In this document: piece by piece, positions 52,899 to 62,165 of the stretch
Numbering within the stretch: the first letter of the stretch is position 1
Layout of the letters: each line of letters begins with the position of its first letter
NCBI GenBank assembly: GCA_905182565.1
Contig: CAJJCB010000015.1
Coordinates: 1 to 64,000 of the forward strand
Length of the DNA: 64,000 nt
Direction of reading: 5' to 3'
Origin: Acidimicrobiaceae bacterium
GTDB lineage: Bacteria; Actinomycetota; Acidimicrobiia; Acidimicrobiales; Poriferisodalaceae
The notes under the pieces: generated by a model
What the model saw: only the letters and a program-made list of their open reading frames with translations
Databases searched by the model: none
What the model was told of the DNA's origin: nothing
Program-made: the position numbers and the translations under genes

Positions 52899-53798
52899 AT
52901 GTCTGATATGCACAGCGACAATTATGAAATAGGAACTTTCCGTGTGAAGCGAGGCCTTGCTGACATGTTGCGCGGAGGCGTAATAATGGATGTGGTCAAC
53001 GCCGAAGAGGCAAAAATAGCCGAAGATGCGGGAGCTACAGCCGTAATGGCACTTGAACGTGTCCCAGCGGACATAAGACGAGATGGGGGAGTCGCTCGAA
53101 TGAGCGACCCAGTCATGATCGAAGATATTCAAAAAACAGTCACCATTCCAGTTATGGCTAAAGCAAGAATTGGACACTTTGCTGAAGCGCAAATTTTGCA
53201 ATCTTTGGGTGTCGATTATGTTGACGAATCTGAAGTCCTAACCCCAGCAGACGAAGCACACCACATCGACAAATGGGCATTTACAGTTCCGTTTGTTTGT
53301 GGAGCCACAAACCTAGGTGAAGCACTCCGACGAATTTCCGAAGGTGCATGCATGATTCGTTCCAAGGGCGAAGCAGGAACAGGGAACATCGTCGAAGCAG
53401 TAAGGCACCTGCGGTCAATCCTCGGAGATATCCGAAAGATCACACAAGCAGACGCCGCCGAGCTTTTCGAATGGGCTAAAAGGCTTCAAGCCCCCTTGGG
53501 TTTGGTGCAAGAAATAGCGCAAACAGGAAAACTGCCAGTGCCGATGTTCTGCGCAGGAGGAATTGCGACTCCAGCTGATGCATCACTAGTGATGCAGCTA
53601 GGCGCCGAAGCAGTGTTCGTAGGATCGGGTATCTTCAAAAGTGAAGACCCAGCCCCAAGAGCACGAGCGATTGTTGAGGCGACAACTCATTTCCGAGACG
53701 CCGCCGCGGTAGCTAATGCAAGTCGAGGGCTAGGGGAAGCTATGCCAGGTCTCGAGATCAGCACGTTGGAAGTTAAACTCGCTGAACGCGGCTGGTAG
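52899..53798 (+). CDS. pdxS: Pyridoxal 5'-phosphate synthase lyase subunit
   Basis: A 299-residue TIM-barrel enzyme that makes PLP from ribose 5-phosphate, glyceraldehyde 3-phosphate and ammonia from PdxT. The lysines of the mechanism are in place: Lys88 in MAKARIGH and Lys156 in [10 protein letters not shown]. Asp31 in MDVVNAEEA is also conserved. Length normal. Starts the downstream run with pdxT. Confidence 0.97.
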   Translation: MSDMHSDNYEIGTFRVKRGLADMLRGGVIMDVVNAEEAKIAEDAGATAVMALERVPADIRRDGGVARMSDPVMIEDIQKTVTIPVMAKARIGHFAEAQILQSLGVDYVDESEVLTPADEAHHIDKWAFTVPFVCGATNLGEALRRISEGACMIRSKGEAGTGNIVEAVRHLRSILGDIRKITQADAAELFEWAKRLQAPLGLVQEIAQTGKLPVPMFCAGGIATPADASLVMQLGAEAVFVGSGIFKSEDPAPRARAIVEATTHFRDAAAVANASRGLGEAMPGLEISTLEVKLAERGW

Positions 53799-53806
53799 CA
53801 ATTCAC

Positions 53807-54397
53807 TTGTCAAGTCTCGTAGGCGTGTTGGCGCTTCAAGGTGCTTTTTCCGAGCACGAACACATGTTGACGTCACTAGGTACCAAAAGCGTAGCTGTGC
53901 GGACCCCAGATGACCTAGCAGGTATCGACGCCATCATCTTGCCAGGCGGGGAATCAACAACAATCTCGATGCTTCTCGAATCTAGTAAGGTCTTTGACCC
54001 GCTTAAGCAAATGATTGATGAAGGCCTACCAGTATTAGGCACTTGTGCCGGAATGATTCTCTTAGCGAACGAAGTAAGCGACGGCCGAGCAGACCAAAAG
54101 AGTTTCGCAGCCATTGACATCTCTGTTCGGAGAAACTCATTTGGCCGACAAATAGCAAGTTTCGAGAGTGATCTTAAAGTTAAGGGTTTAACGAACTCTT
54201 TTCGAGCAGTCTTTATACGAGCTCCCGGAGTAGAAAAAGTTGGAGATTCAGTAGAAATTCTTGCGACTGTCGACACTCATGGGCAAACAGAAGTGCCAGT
54301 GCTCTGCAAATCAGGCCCAATACTCGTATCCAGCTTTCACCCCGAGCTAACTGCTGATAGTCGAATACATCAAATTTTCTTGAGCCTAATAAAATAG
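53807..54397 (+). CDS. pdxT: Pyridoxal 5'-phosphate synthase glutaminase subunit
   Basis: A 196-residue class I glutamine amidotransferase that supplies ammonia to PdxS. Cys80 in GTCAGM, His178 and Glu180 in SFHPEL form the triad; LPGGEST is the oxyanion loop. TTG start, 8 bp after pdxS; no better start occurs before the conserved VGVLALQG. The two subunits form a 12+12 complex in the cytoplasm. Confidence 0.95.
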   Translation: MSSLVGVLALQGAFSEHEHMLTSLGTKSVAVRTPDDLAGIDAIILPGGESTTISMLLESSKVFDPLKQMIDEGLPVLGTCAGMILLANEVSDGRADQKSFAAIDISVRRNSFGRQIASFESDLKVKGLTNSFRAVFIRAPGVEKVGDSVEILATVDTHGQTEVPVLCKSGPILVSSFHPELTADSRIHQIFLSLIK

Positions 54398-54469
54398 ATC
54401 CTTACTAATCTGAGTCATGGCTCCCAAGCAGGGATCAAGAATGGCAGAATGGCGTCTGGAGGTTCACTG

Positions 54470-55222
54470 GTGTCAGGTCATTCCAAATGGGCAACAATCA
54501 AACACAAAAAAGGTGCGGCTGACAAAGCGCGAGCGAAGCTCTTCGCGAAGTTAATTCGGCAAGTGGAAGTTGCTGCCAGAGAGGGCGGTGGCGATCTCGA
54601 TGCCAACGCCAACCTTCGCACTATGTACCAAAAAGCGCGTGACAGCTCTGTTCCTCTTGAAACCATAGAAAGAGCCATCAAGCGCGGCATCGGCGAGCTA
54701 GAAGGCGTTACTTATGAGCAAGTTATCTACGAAGGTTACGCACCTCATGGAATAGCAATGTTCGTTGATGTTCTTACTGACAACCGCAATCGAACTGGAG
54801 CTGAGATCAGAAGCGTTTTTGCTCGGGCCGGAGGCTCTCTCGCAGAGCCAGGGGCAGTAGCTTGGCAATTCGAAAGAAAAGGAATTCTACTCGTCGACGT
54901 TTCGATAGACGAAGACGAGCTAATGCTCTCAGCGCTGGATGCCGGCGCAGAAGATGTGACATTTGATGATGATAGCTGGAGGGTAGTAACAGAGCCTTCG
55001 GACGCGATGACCGTAAGGAGCGCCCTTGAGGACCTTGGCATTACAATCGCCTCAACCGACATAACATACGTACCTCAAAACTTGATCGAACTGGACAAGA
55101 GCGAAGATGCTAGGCAAGTTCTGGCGGTTATGGACGCATTAGATGACAATGACGATGTCCAAGGCGTGTATGCAAATTTCGACATATCTGATGCAGTTCT
55201 GTCAGAGCTAGCCGCTGATTGA
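54470..55222 (+). CDS. yebC: YebC/PmpR-family DNA-binding/translation factor
   Basis: A 250-residue YebC-family protein. SGHSKWATIKHKKGAADKAR at the start and the three-domain length are typical. Members act as transcriptional regulators, and recent work ties YebC to relief of ribosome stalling. I chose the GTG at 54470, with GGAGG 8 nt upstream, over an ATG 21 nt earlier. It commonly precedes ruvC, as here. Confidence 0.95.
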   Translation: MSGHSKWATIKHKKGAADKARAKLFAKLIRQVEVAAREGGGDLDANANLRTMYQKARDSSVPLETIERAIKRGIGELEGVTYEQVIYEGYAPHGIAMFVDVLTDNRNRTGAEIRSVFARAGGSLAEPGAVAWQFERKGILLVDVSIDEDELMLSALDAGAEDVTFDDDSWRVVTEPSDAMTVRSALEDLGITIASTDITYVPQNLIELDKSEDARQVLAVMDALDDNDDVQGVYANFDISDAVLSELAAD

Positions 55223-55245
55223 TCCTAAGAATGCCTCAGAGCCGG

Positions 55246-55251
55246 TACTAT
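55246..55251 (+). promoter_or_regulatory. Possible -10 box before ruvC
   Basis: TACTAT lies 7 nt before the ruvC ATG with no ribosome site between, again suggesting a leaderless start for the ruvCAB run. No clear -35. Confidence 0.32.
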
Positions 55252-55258
55252 CGAACCT

Positions 55259-55762
55259 ATGTTCGTTCTAGGGATTGATCCGGGTTTATCTCGCTGCGGT
55301 TTTGCCGTGGTCGAGAAGCTGGGACGTCACACCGAAGCTGTAACGCTGGGAGTTATTCGAACCCCCCCGAAAGACCCGATCCCCAGACGTTTAGCACTTT
55401 TACAAACTGAAGTTCGAGCGCTGATCCAAGAATTTAAGCCTGAAGAGGTCGCACTGGAAAGAGTTTTCTTCCAGGTCAACGTCAAAACAGCAATAGGTGT
55501 TGCTCAGGCCAGCGGCATTGCCATGGCTGAAGCAATAGCTCACGGAGCCGAAGTTACTGAGTACACGCCCAACCAAATTAAAGAAGCTGTGGGAGGATGG
55601 GGCGCTGCCGATAAGAAACAAATACAAAAAATGGTTCAAACACTTTTACAGCTACCTTCGTTACCAACCCCGGCAGACGCGGCAGACGCGGCAGCTACAG
55701 CGCTATGCCATATAGCGCACATGTCTATGCAGAAGATTGAAACCGTAAGTAGAAATAAATGA
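55259..55762 (+). CDS. ruvC: Holliday junction resolvase RuvC
   Basis: A 167-residue endonuclease that cuts Holliday junctions made by recombination, using RNase-H-fold acidic residues: Asp7 in GIDPGL, Glu67 in VALERV, and Asp140 and Asp143 in PADAADA. Length is normal. It overlaps ruvA by ATGA, so RuvC, RuvA and RuvB are made in step. Confidence 0.97.
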   Translation: MFVLGIDPGLSRCGFAVVEKLGRHTEAVTLGVIRTPPKDPIPRRLALLQTEVRALIQEFKPEEVALERVFFQVNVKTAIGVAQASGIAMAEAIAHGAEVTEYTPNQIKEAVGGWGAADKKQIQKMVQTLLQLPSLPTPADAADAAATALCHIAHMSMQKIETVSRNK

Positions 55763-56355
55763 TTGGATCTTTGAGAGGAACGCTGCTCGAAACACAGCAG
55801 AGCGGCGAAGTTTTGATTGAAGTAGGTGGTATCGGCTACCGGGTTTCAGTTAATCCTGCCGCTATCAACATGCTCCCTAAAATTGATGAAACTGTATTCA
55901 TGTACATACACCATCACATCCGAGAAGGTGCGCAGCAACTCTACGGATTTACGGCTATTGATGAGCGCCAATGTTTTGAGTTACTTCTTGATGCCCATGG
56001 AGTCGGCCCTTCCTTAGGAATGGCGATATTAGCTGTTCTGCCTCCGAACGAGTTGCGACGTGCCGTTGCAGCAGATGACATAGACGCATTATGCATGGTC
56101 GCAGGGGTAGGCAAAAAAACAGCTCAACGACTGTTGCTGGAAATGAAAAGTCGACTTGAGGAGCCATACGAGCCGACTGTTTCTTCTGGTAATTCTGGAA
56201 ATGGGAATGAGCCGGGAGCATTAGCTGACGTGCGTGCAGCGCTGTCAGGTATGGGATTTGTTTCCGATGAAATTCGGGTCGCCGTTAAAGACCTTGATGA
56301 CTCTGATAGCTCAGCACTATTAAGAAAAGCACTGCAGCGTCTGGCCTCCCGATGA
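55759..56355 (+). CDS. ruvA: Holliday junction DNA helicase subunit RuvA
   Basis: A 198-residue protein that binds the four-way junction and loads RuvB. The OB-like N-terminus ([11 protein letters not shown]), the helix-hairpin-helix motifs ([27 protein letters not shown]) and the C-terminal RuvB-contact domain ([12 protein letters not shown]) are all present. Overlaps ruvC and ruvB by 4 bp each. Confidence 0.97.
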   Translation: MIGSLRGTLLETQQSGEVLIEVGGIGYRVSVNPAAINMLPKIDETVFMYIHHHIREGAQQLYGFTAIDERQCFELLLDAHGVGPSLGMAILAVLPPNELRRAVAADDIDALCMVAGVGKKTAQRLLLEMKSRLEEPYEPTVSSGNSGNGNEPGALADVRAALSGMGFVSDEIRVAVKDLDDSDSSALLRKALQRLASR

Positions 56356-57437
56356 GTGAGCAGGAATGGGGAAGAGAAGAGGGCTTTCGAAGAGATGATG
56401 AAAGTCACGCTAAGCGCGAAGAGGTACTTAGCTCAGAGCACACTGCAGATGATTCCGAAGACTTAGGGCTTCGCCCAAAAACCCTAAACGAGTTCGTGGG
56501 GCAAAATGAACTCAAAGAACATTTAGGCATAATTCTCGAGGCAGCAAGGGCTCGAGAGCAAACTCCAGACCACCTGTTGTTTGCTGGGCCACCTGGTTTG
56601 GGGAAAACTACGTTAGCGGGAATTGTTGCATCGGAACTCGGGGTCGCGATCCATGTCACTTCAGGTCCGGCCATCGAACGTGCCGGAGACTTAGCGGCAA
56701 TTCTCACAAACCTAAATGATCGCGATGTTCTATTCATAGATGAAATTCACTCGCTCCCTAAACAGGTAGAGGAAGTTCTCTACCCAGCGATGGAAGATTT
56801 TCAACTTGATGTCATCCTTGGTAAAGGACCGGCTGCGCGATCGATCAGATTTGATTTACCTCCGTTCACGTTAGTAGGGGCAACAACGCGAACAGGACTA
56901 ATCGCTGGACCGCTTCGAGATCGCTTCGGCCTAGTGGAAAGACTCGACTACTACTCAGCGGATGAACTTCAGGCAATTGTTTCTCGAGCGGCAGATATTT
57001 TAGATGTCTCGATTGATAATGAGGGAGCTGTCGAGATAGCGGGAAGAAGCCGTGGAACTCCACGAATTGCTAACCGCCTCTTGCGAAGAGTCAGAGACTA
57101 TGCCGAAGTCAGAGCTGATGGTCGTGTTAACAAAGAGGTAGCCAAAGAGGGGTTAAGGATCTTTGGCGTTGATGAGATAGGGCTAGATAAAGTAGATCGA
57201 GCCATTTTAGAAGCGATAACTGTCCTACACGAAGGAGGCCCAGTCGGCCTTTCGACGTTAGCTATCAGCGTTGGCGAGCAAACTGAAACCGTAGAAGACG
57301 TTTATGAACCTTTCCTGATACAACAAGGTTTGTTGCAACGTACCCCCAGAGGTCGAGTGGCTACCCGCGCTGCGTTTGCTCATCTTGGTTTGCCAATCCC
57401 AGAGCGTGGTTCCGCTGGACCATCATTGTTTGATTGA
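56352..57437 (+). CDS. ruvB: Holliday junction branch-migration ATPase RuvB
   Basis: A 361-residue AAA+ motor. Walker [10 protein letters not shown] is at residues 79-87, Walker B is LFIDEIH, and [17 protein letters not shown] holds sensor 1 and the arginine finger. The C-terminal winged helix ([13 protein letters not shown]) binds DNA. Overlaps ruvA and the next gene by ATGA. Confidence 0.97.
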   Translation: MSEQEWGREEGFRRDDESHAKREEVLSSEHTADDSEDLGLRPKTLNEFVGQNELKEHLGIILEAARAREQTPDHLLFAGPPGLGKTTLAGIVASELGVAIHVTSGPAIERAGDLAAILTNLNDRDVLFIDEIHSLPKQVEEVLYPAMEDFQLDVILGKGPAARSIRFDLPPFTLVGATTRTGLIAGPLRDRFGLVERLDYYSADELQAIVSRAADILDVSIDNEGAVEIAGRSRGTPRIANRLLRRVRDYAEVRADGRVNKEVAKEGLRIFGVDEIGLDKVDRAILEAITVLHEGGPVGLSTLAISVGEQTETVEDVYEPFLIQQGLLQRTPRGRVATRAAFAHLGLPIPERGSAGPSLFD

Positions 57438-58075
57438 TGTCTAGCCCTCCCAGGAGAGTTTGGTACGCGTCCTACGGCTCAAACTTATTAGAAAAAAGAT
57501 TTCTGCTGTACCTAAGAGGAGGGCGATTCAGCCCAGGACATACCAGCCATCCTGGTGCGCGTGATCAGGCATTGCCGTTAAAGCCTCCGATATTACTAAA
57601 AGCTAATTACGAACTCCTTTTTAGTAAATGGTCTGAGCGGTGGGGTGGAGGTGTCGCGTTTATAAAACCAAACCCGCAAATGGCAAGTTGCTGGATACGT
57701 TGCTGGGATGTCACTGAACAGCAATTTTTTGACATAGCGGCTCAAGAGAATCAGCTATCCCCAGGCCATTTAAATCTTGACATATCAAAACTAGTTAAAG
57801 AAAAACAATTAGATCTTGGCGCTGGTTGGTATAACGAGGTTCTTCATCTTGGCGACTTAAATAACCAACCCATACTTACTTTTACCGCAAGTAGCGTTGT
57901 TGGCCACATGAAGCCAAGCACAGCGTATTTAAGTGTGCTTATCGCTGGTTTAAAAGAAGCATCTTCATTAAGTAACACTGAGATTCAAGAATACCTCGTT
58001 GGGGTAGCCGGAATTCATGGCCAGTGGACACAGCAGGAGCTATACAAAGTCATTTCTCAAACTGTTGACCCTTAA
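57434..58075 (+). CDS. Gamma-glutamylcyclotransferase-like protein
   Basis: A 213-residue protein opening with [15 protein letters not shown], the YGSN substrate loop of the GGCT/AIG2 fold. It is then GGRFSPG and a WGGGVAF stretch. Similar proteins are sometimes labelled histone deacetylase in databases, which nothing here supports. It is translationally coupled to ruvB (ATGA) and lies 13 bp before queA; this odd position suggests co-transcription, not shared function. Substrate unknown. Confidence 0.72.
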   Translation: MMSSPPRRVWYASYGSNLLEKRFLLYLRGGRFSPGHTSHPGARDQALPLKPPILLKANYELLFSKWSERWGGGVAFIKPNPQMASCWIRCWDVTEQQFFDIAAQENQLSPGHLNLDISKLVKEKQLDLGAGWYNEVLHLGDLNNQPILTFTASSVVGHMKPSTAYLSVLIAGLKEASSLSNTEIQEYLVGVAGIHGQWTQQELYKVISQTVDP

Positions 58076-58088
58076 AGTAGGTAGCAGT

Positions 58089-59114
58089 ATGAAAATGATT
58101 GAGTTCGACTATGACCTTCCTGAGCATGCGATAGCGCAATTTCCGGCAGAGCCGCGAGATAGCGCCCGGCTGTTAGTCGACCAAGGGTCACAGATTGCTC
58201 CGCTGCATGCGCAAGTAAAAGATCTAATTGACTATCTAGAGCCAGGAGATCTACTTGTAGTAAACGAAACAAAAGTAATCCCAGCACGAATACCGTTAGT
58301 GAAAGAAACTGGCGGTTTGGCAGAGGTCCTTCTCCTCGAACCCCAGGGCGACGTTTGGGAGGCCATGGTTAAACCAGGTAGACGCTTAAAAGCAGGGACA
58401 GAATTACGATCGCTCCGAGACCCTGCGCTTATCGTCGAAGTTGGTGAAGAAACGTCGAGGGGAAGGCGCCTTGTATCAATTATTCACGACGGGAAAAAAA
58501 TATCTGGACTAAATGAAATCTCTGCCTTAGATAAAGCTGGTGAAATGCCGCTGCCGCCTTACATCAAGAATTACGAAGGAAGCTCAAAAGAGCGGTATCA
58601 AACTGTGTACGCCAAAAAACTTGGCTCAGCAGCAGCTCCAACAGCAGGGCTGCACTTTACAGACGAACTTATCGAGAACATCTCGCTAAAGGGCATCGAA
58701 ATAGCCACCGTAGAATTAACCATTGGAATAGATACGTTCCAGCCAATAACCGTAAGTGACTCTACCGATCATGTAATGCATTCAGAGTCCTACAACGTTC
58801 CTGACGCAACGTGGAATGCCTGCCAATCAGCAAAGAGAGTAGTAGCTGTGGGAACTACTACTGTTAGGTCATTAGAATCAGCAGCTCGCGGAAATTTAAG
58901 TGGCCGAACTGATCTCTTTCTCAGAAGGGGAGAAAAATTCGAAATCGTCGACTGTATCTTCACCAACTTTCATCTCCCGAAATCGTCATTACTGCTGATG
59001 ATCGACTCATTCGTTGGAGAGCGCTGGCGGCACCTTTACTCTGAAGCGCTAGCAAAAGGGTATCGCTTTCTGTCTTATGGCGATGCAATGTTTTTGCAGA
59101 AAGCAGTTGATTAA
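58089..59114 (+). CDS. queA: S-adenosylmethionine:tRNA ribosyltransferase-isomerase
   Basis: A 341-residue enzyme of queuosine synthesis; it transfers the ribosyl moiety of SAM onto 7-aminomethyl-7-deazaguanine in tRNA to form epoxyqueuosine. Family marks are FDYDLPEHAIAQFP, LLVVNETKVIPARI and GAAAPTAGLHFT-type SAAAPTAGLHFTDEL. I chose the ATG at 58089, which gives the normal N-terminus; an upstream start lies inside the GGCT-like gene. tgt follows. Confidence 0.95.
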   Translation: MKMIEFDYDLPEHAIAQFPAEPRDSARLLVDQGSQIAPLHAQVKDLIDYLEPGDLLVVNETKVIPARIPLVKETGGLAEVLLLEPQGDVWEAMVKPGRRLKAGTELRSLRDPALIVEVGEETSRGRRLVSIIHDGKKISGLNEISALDKAGEMPLPPYIKNYEGSSKERYQTVYAKKLGSAAAPTAGLHFTDELIENISLKGIEIATVELTIGIDTFQPITVSDSTDHVMHSESYNVPDATWNACQSAKRVVAVGTTTVRSLESAARGNLSGRTDLFLRRGEKFEIVDCIFTNFHLPKSSLLLMIDSFVGERWRHLYSEALAKGYRFLSYGDAMFLQKAVD

Positions 59115-59183
59115 GCGCTTTGTTTACACCGATCAGGAAGCGCAAAGTTATCGTATGGAACTATTAACACCCTTGGAGAATCA

Positions 59184-60287
59184 GTGTCTTTAAGTTACGA
59201 GCTAATAGCCAATGATGGGAGCGCTCGTCGAGGTCGCGTCACTACACAGCGCGGAACTTTCGAAACTCCAATTTTCATGCCTGTCGGCACTCGAGGGGCC
59301 GTGATCCATCTCGATGCGAGAGATTACGCTGATTTAGGAATGGAAGTAGTCCTAGGCAACACTTACCACCTAATGCTCCGTCCCGGTGCAGAAGTTATTA
59401 AGGACATGGGAGGCCTTCACTCGTTCACTAATTGGGATGGCCACATGCTCACAGACTCGGGCGGCTTCCAAGTAATGTCTCTTCGTGACAACGTCAAAAT
59501 TGATGACGAAGGCGTGGATTTCACTTCGATCTACGACGGAAAAAAAGTTAGATTCACTCCAGAAGTTGCAGTCAAGACTCAGGAGGACCTAGGTGCCGAT
59601 ATCCAAATGGTGCTAGATGTTTGTGCTGCTCTGCCAGCCACTGACGATCAGGTCATCATGGCGATGAAACGAACACACCAATGGGCGGAGCGAGCGAAGG
59701 CCGCTCATAGCAGGCCGGATCAGGCTCTTTTTGGAATCGTGCAGGGTGGCATAAATCCTGATCTTCGTCACGAAAGCGGAGCAGCTTTAGCTAATTTAGA
59801 TTTTGAAGGATATGGCATCGGAGGGCTTTCAGTCGGAGAGACCCACATGGAAATGATGCCAGCGTTAAGAGCGGCGCTGGAAGAGTTGCCAACCGACCGA
59901 CCTCGTTACCTCATGGGTGTAGGTGACCCAGTTCGAGTAGTGGATGCAATTGGCGCCGGCGTGGACATGTTTGACTGTGTATTACCTACTCGTTTAGCTA
60001 GACATGGAACTGCATTAACTGGGAACGGCAAACTTAATATACGTAACGCTAAACACGCGCGTAGCGAAGATCCTTTAGACCCAAATAACCCATTTTCTAA
60101 CCAATTCAGTCGCAGCTACTTGCGGCATTTGGCGCAGGTAAAAGAACCTTCTGTGGCTCGCATCATGACGCTTCATAACCTTTGGTTCCTAATTGATCTA
60201 GTGAAACAAGCCCGCAGAGCGATCGAATGTGGCGGTTTTGACGATTTCCGGGCACATGTTTTTGAAGTATGGGCTGAGAAAGCATGA
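59184..60287 (+). CDS. tgt: tRNA-guanine transglycosylase lacking zinc cysteines
   Basis: A 367-residue enzyme that swaps guanine 34 of certain tRNAs for preQ1. Catalytic residues are intact: Asp91 in LTDSGGFQ and Asp264 in DMFDCVLPTR, matching E. coli numbering closely. In typical bacterial Tgt a C-x-C-x2-C cluster plus His binds structural zinc; here the segment reads DPNNPFSNQFSR (residues 299-310), two residues shorter and with no cysteine, while the His331 position remains. GTG start with GGAG 6 nt upstream. Confidence 0.95.
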   Translation: MSLSYELIANDGSARRGRVTTQRGTFETPIFMPVGTRGAVIHLDARDYADLGMEVVLGNTYHLMLRPGAEVIKDMGGLHSFTNWDGHMLTDSGGFQVMSLRDNVKIDDEGVDFTSIYDGKKVRFTPEVAVKTQEDLGADIQMVLDVCAALPATDDQVIMAMKRTHQWAERAKAAHSRPDQALFGIVQGGINPDLRHESGAALANLDFEGYGIGGLSVGETHMEMMPALRAALEELPTDRPRYLMGVGDPVRVVDAIGAGVDMFDCVLPTRLARHGTALTGNGKLNIRNAKHARSEDPLDPNNPFSNQFSRSYLRHLAQVKEPSVARIMTLHNLWFLIDLVKQARRAIECGGFDDFRAHVFEVWAEKA

Positions 60288-60385
60288 TTTTTGATCTAAC
60301 GAATAGCAGATAATCAATCGCACTTGCCCCGGCGCGCAGTACCATAACTGCTTGGTTTCGGTACCTACATTCCTGGAGATAACTC

Positions 60386-60712
60386 ATGGCATTGCTACTA
60401 CCTCTAATCGTCTTCATCGGTATGTATTTTTTGATACTTCGCCCGCAACAAAAACGGATGAAAGAACGAGAACGCATGGTCCGAGCCGCAGCGATAGGCG
60501 ATGAAGTGGCTACCGTAGGCGGGGTTATTGGCATAATAGTTGCAGTGGAAGAAGGCGACGCAGTCGTCGCCCTTGAAGTTGACACAGATGTCGAGCTCCG
60601 AGTTCAGAGACGCTCCATAGGAGAAATTATTACAAAATCGTCAGATCTTCAAGACGATGTTGCCTCAGACGATGTTGCCTCAGATGGCGATGACGATAAA
60701 AATGATGATTGA
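60386..60712 (+). CDS. yajC: Preprotein translocase subunit YajC
   Basis: A 108-residue single-span membrane protein of the Sec accessory complex. The N-terminal helix (LLLPLIVFIGMYFLIL) is followed by RPQQKRMKER and GDEVATVGGVIG, all typical. The last 20 residues are very acidic and contain a duplicated DDVAS unit. GGAGAT precedes the ATG. secD and secF follow. Confidence 0.93.
   Translation: MALLLPLIVFIGMYFLILRPQQKRMKERERMVRAAAIGDEVATVGGVIGIIVAVEEGDAVVALEVDTDVELRVQRRSIGEIITKSSDLQDDVASDDVASDGDDDKNDD
60653..60682 (+). repeat. 15-bp tandem duplication in yajC tail
   Basis: GACGATGTTGCCTCA occurs twice in direct succession, adding five residues to the acidic C-terminus without a frame change. 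It looks like a recent slippage event. Confidence 0.85.
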
Positions 60713-60746
60713 AATTACTTGGCTACCGAATCGGAGTCTCTAAGCT

Positions 60747-62165
60747 GTGCGTCGTTCCCATCTAATTTCCCTAATCCTTGTTGTAGCAATGTCAGCGAGC
60801 GCTTTTGTCGCTGTCCTTAGCGCTGGGTGGGCTCCTGTCCTCGGCGTGCAGCTGCAAGGCGGCGTGGAAGTCGTTCTTAGGCCAGCAAACGAAGTGTCAG
60901 AAGAACAATTCGAACGCGCCATAGAAATTATTCGTAACCGAGTTGACGCAATCGGCGTCGCTGAACCCGATATCACCAGACAAGGCAACCAAGTTGTCAT
61001 CCAATTACCTGGTGTGAAAGACAAGCAGCGAGCAGTTGACCTTGTTGGGCAGACCGCAGCTCTGGAATTCCGGCCAGTTGCTGGAATCTACCCAGCCGAA
61101 ACAAACCCGGCTGACCTCGGCCTTAGCTCAGAATCGTTAGCGCTTCTAACTGATATAGATAGTGATTCGTTAACTGAGTTAACGCTGTCAGATATTATTA
61201 CTGATTCAAACGGCGATGAAGACACGGTTGACAGCGAAGTATTATTTACTGACAAAGCCGGCGCTTATGTCTACTTTTTGAATGCTTCGGAACTAACCGG
61301 TGATGCCGTAGAGAATGCAGCGGCAACATTCGAGGGGCAATGGATTGTCAACGTAGAATTTAATGATGAAGGCGCTGCAGGCTTTGATCGAATGGCCTCT
61401 GCCTATTTTGGGCAGCAAGTAGCCATTGCTCTGGATGGAGTTGTTGAGTCATCGCCAACGATTAACGCTCAAGAATTTGGTGGTACGGCAGTTATCAGTG
61501 GTTCATTCACAGAGCAAGAAGCTAAAGATCTTGCCCTGGTGCTACGATTTGGCGCTCTCCCAGTTGAGTTCGAACAAGACGACGTCCGAACTGTTTCAGC
61601 CACCCTTGGCGATGGAACTCTGCGAGCGGGAGTAATTGCTGGAATAGTTGGCCTCGGGCTCGTCGCTTTGTACATGCTTTTCTACTACAAGTTACTTGGG
61701 TTAGTAGCAGTCTGCAGCTTGGCTATTAGTGGCTCTATTCTCTGGTCTATAATTGCCTGGCTTGGCGAACGTCAGGGACTAGCTCTGACTCTTGCAGGCG
61801 CCACAGGAATTATTGTGTCAATCGGTGTTCAAGTGGACTCGAATATTGTTTATTACGAGAGAATTAAAGAAGAAGTGCGTCGTGGTAGAGCCGTGAGAAC
61901 AGCGGCTGAAAAGACATTCAGCGGTGCTTTCTCGACCATAGTATGGGCAGACCTTGCTTCGCTCATTAGCGCTGCAGTGCTCTACCAGCTAACCACTGGA
62001 ACTGTTCGCGGATTTGCGTTGTATCTAGGGATAGCGACGCTTATTGACATTGCAGTGTCCTACTTCTTTATGCGACCTCTGGTAGTAGTGATTGCGCGTA
62101 AGCTAGTCGGAGAAAAACCAAAACGAATAGGCATGTCTCATATCGATGCTGAGGTGACCCAGTGA
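60747..62165 (+). CDS. secD: Protein translocase subunit SecD
   Basis: A 472-residue membrane protein that, with SecF, uses proton-motive force to help proteins leave the SecYEG channel. One N-terminal helix, the P1 region (GVQLQGGVEVVLRP, IRNRVDAIGVAEP) and a C-terminal five-helix bundle from about residue 290 are present. The extracytoplasmic region is short, as in actinobacteria. GTG start; shares GTGA with secF. Confidence 0.95.
   Translation: MRRSHLISLILVVAMSASAFVAVLSAGWAPVLGVQLQGGVEVVLRPANEVSEEQFERAIEIIRNRVDAIGVAEPDITRQGNQVVIQLPGVKDKQRAVDLVGQTAALEFRPVAGIYPAETNPADLGLSSESLALLTDIDSDSLTELTLSDIITDSNGDEDTVDSEVLFTDKAGAYVYFLNASELTGDAVENAAATFEGQWIVNVEFNDEGAAGFDRMASAYFGQQVAIALDGVVESSPTINAQEFGGTAVISGSFTEQEAKDLALVLRFGALPVEFEQDDVRTVSATLGDGTLRAGVIAGIVGLGLVALYMLFYYKLLGLVAVCSLAISGSILWSIIAWLGERQGLALTLAGATGIIVSIGVQVDSNIVYYERIKEEVRRGRAVRTAAEKTFSGAFSTIVWADLASLISAAVLYQLTTGTVRGFALYLGIATLIDIAVSYFFMRPLVVVIARKLVGEKPKRIGMSHIDAEVTQ

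Noticed and set aside
57434-58075. Histone deacetylase label often given to such proteins
   Set aside because: No deacetylase metal motif is visible; the YGSN loop points to the GGCT fold.
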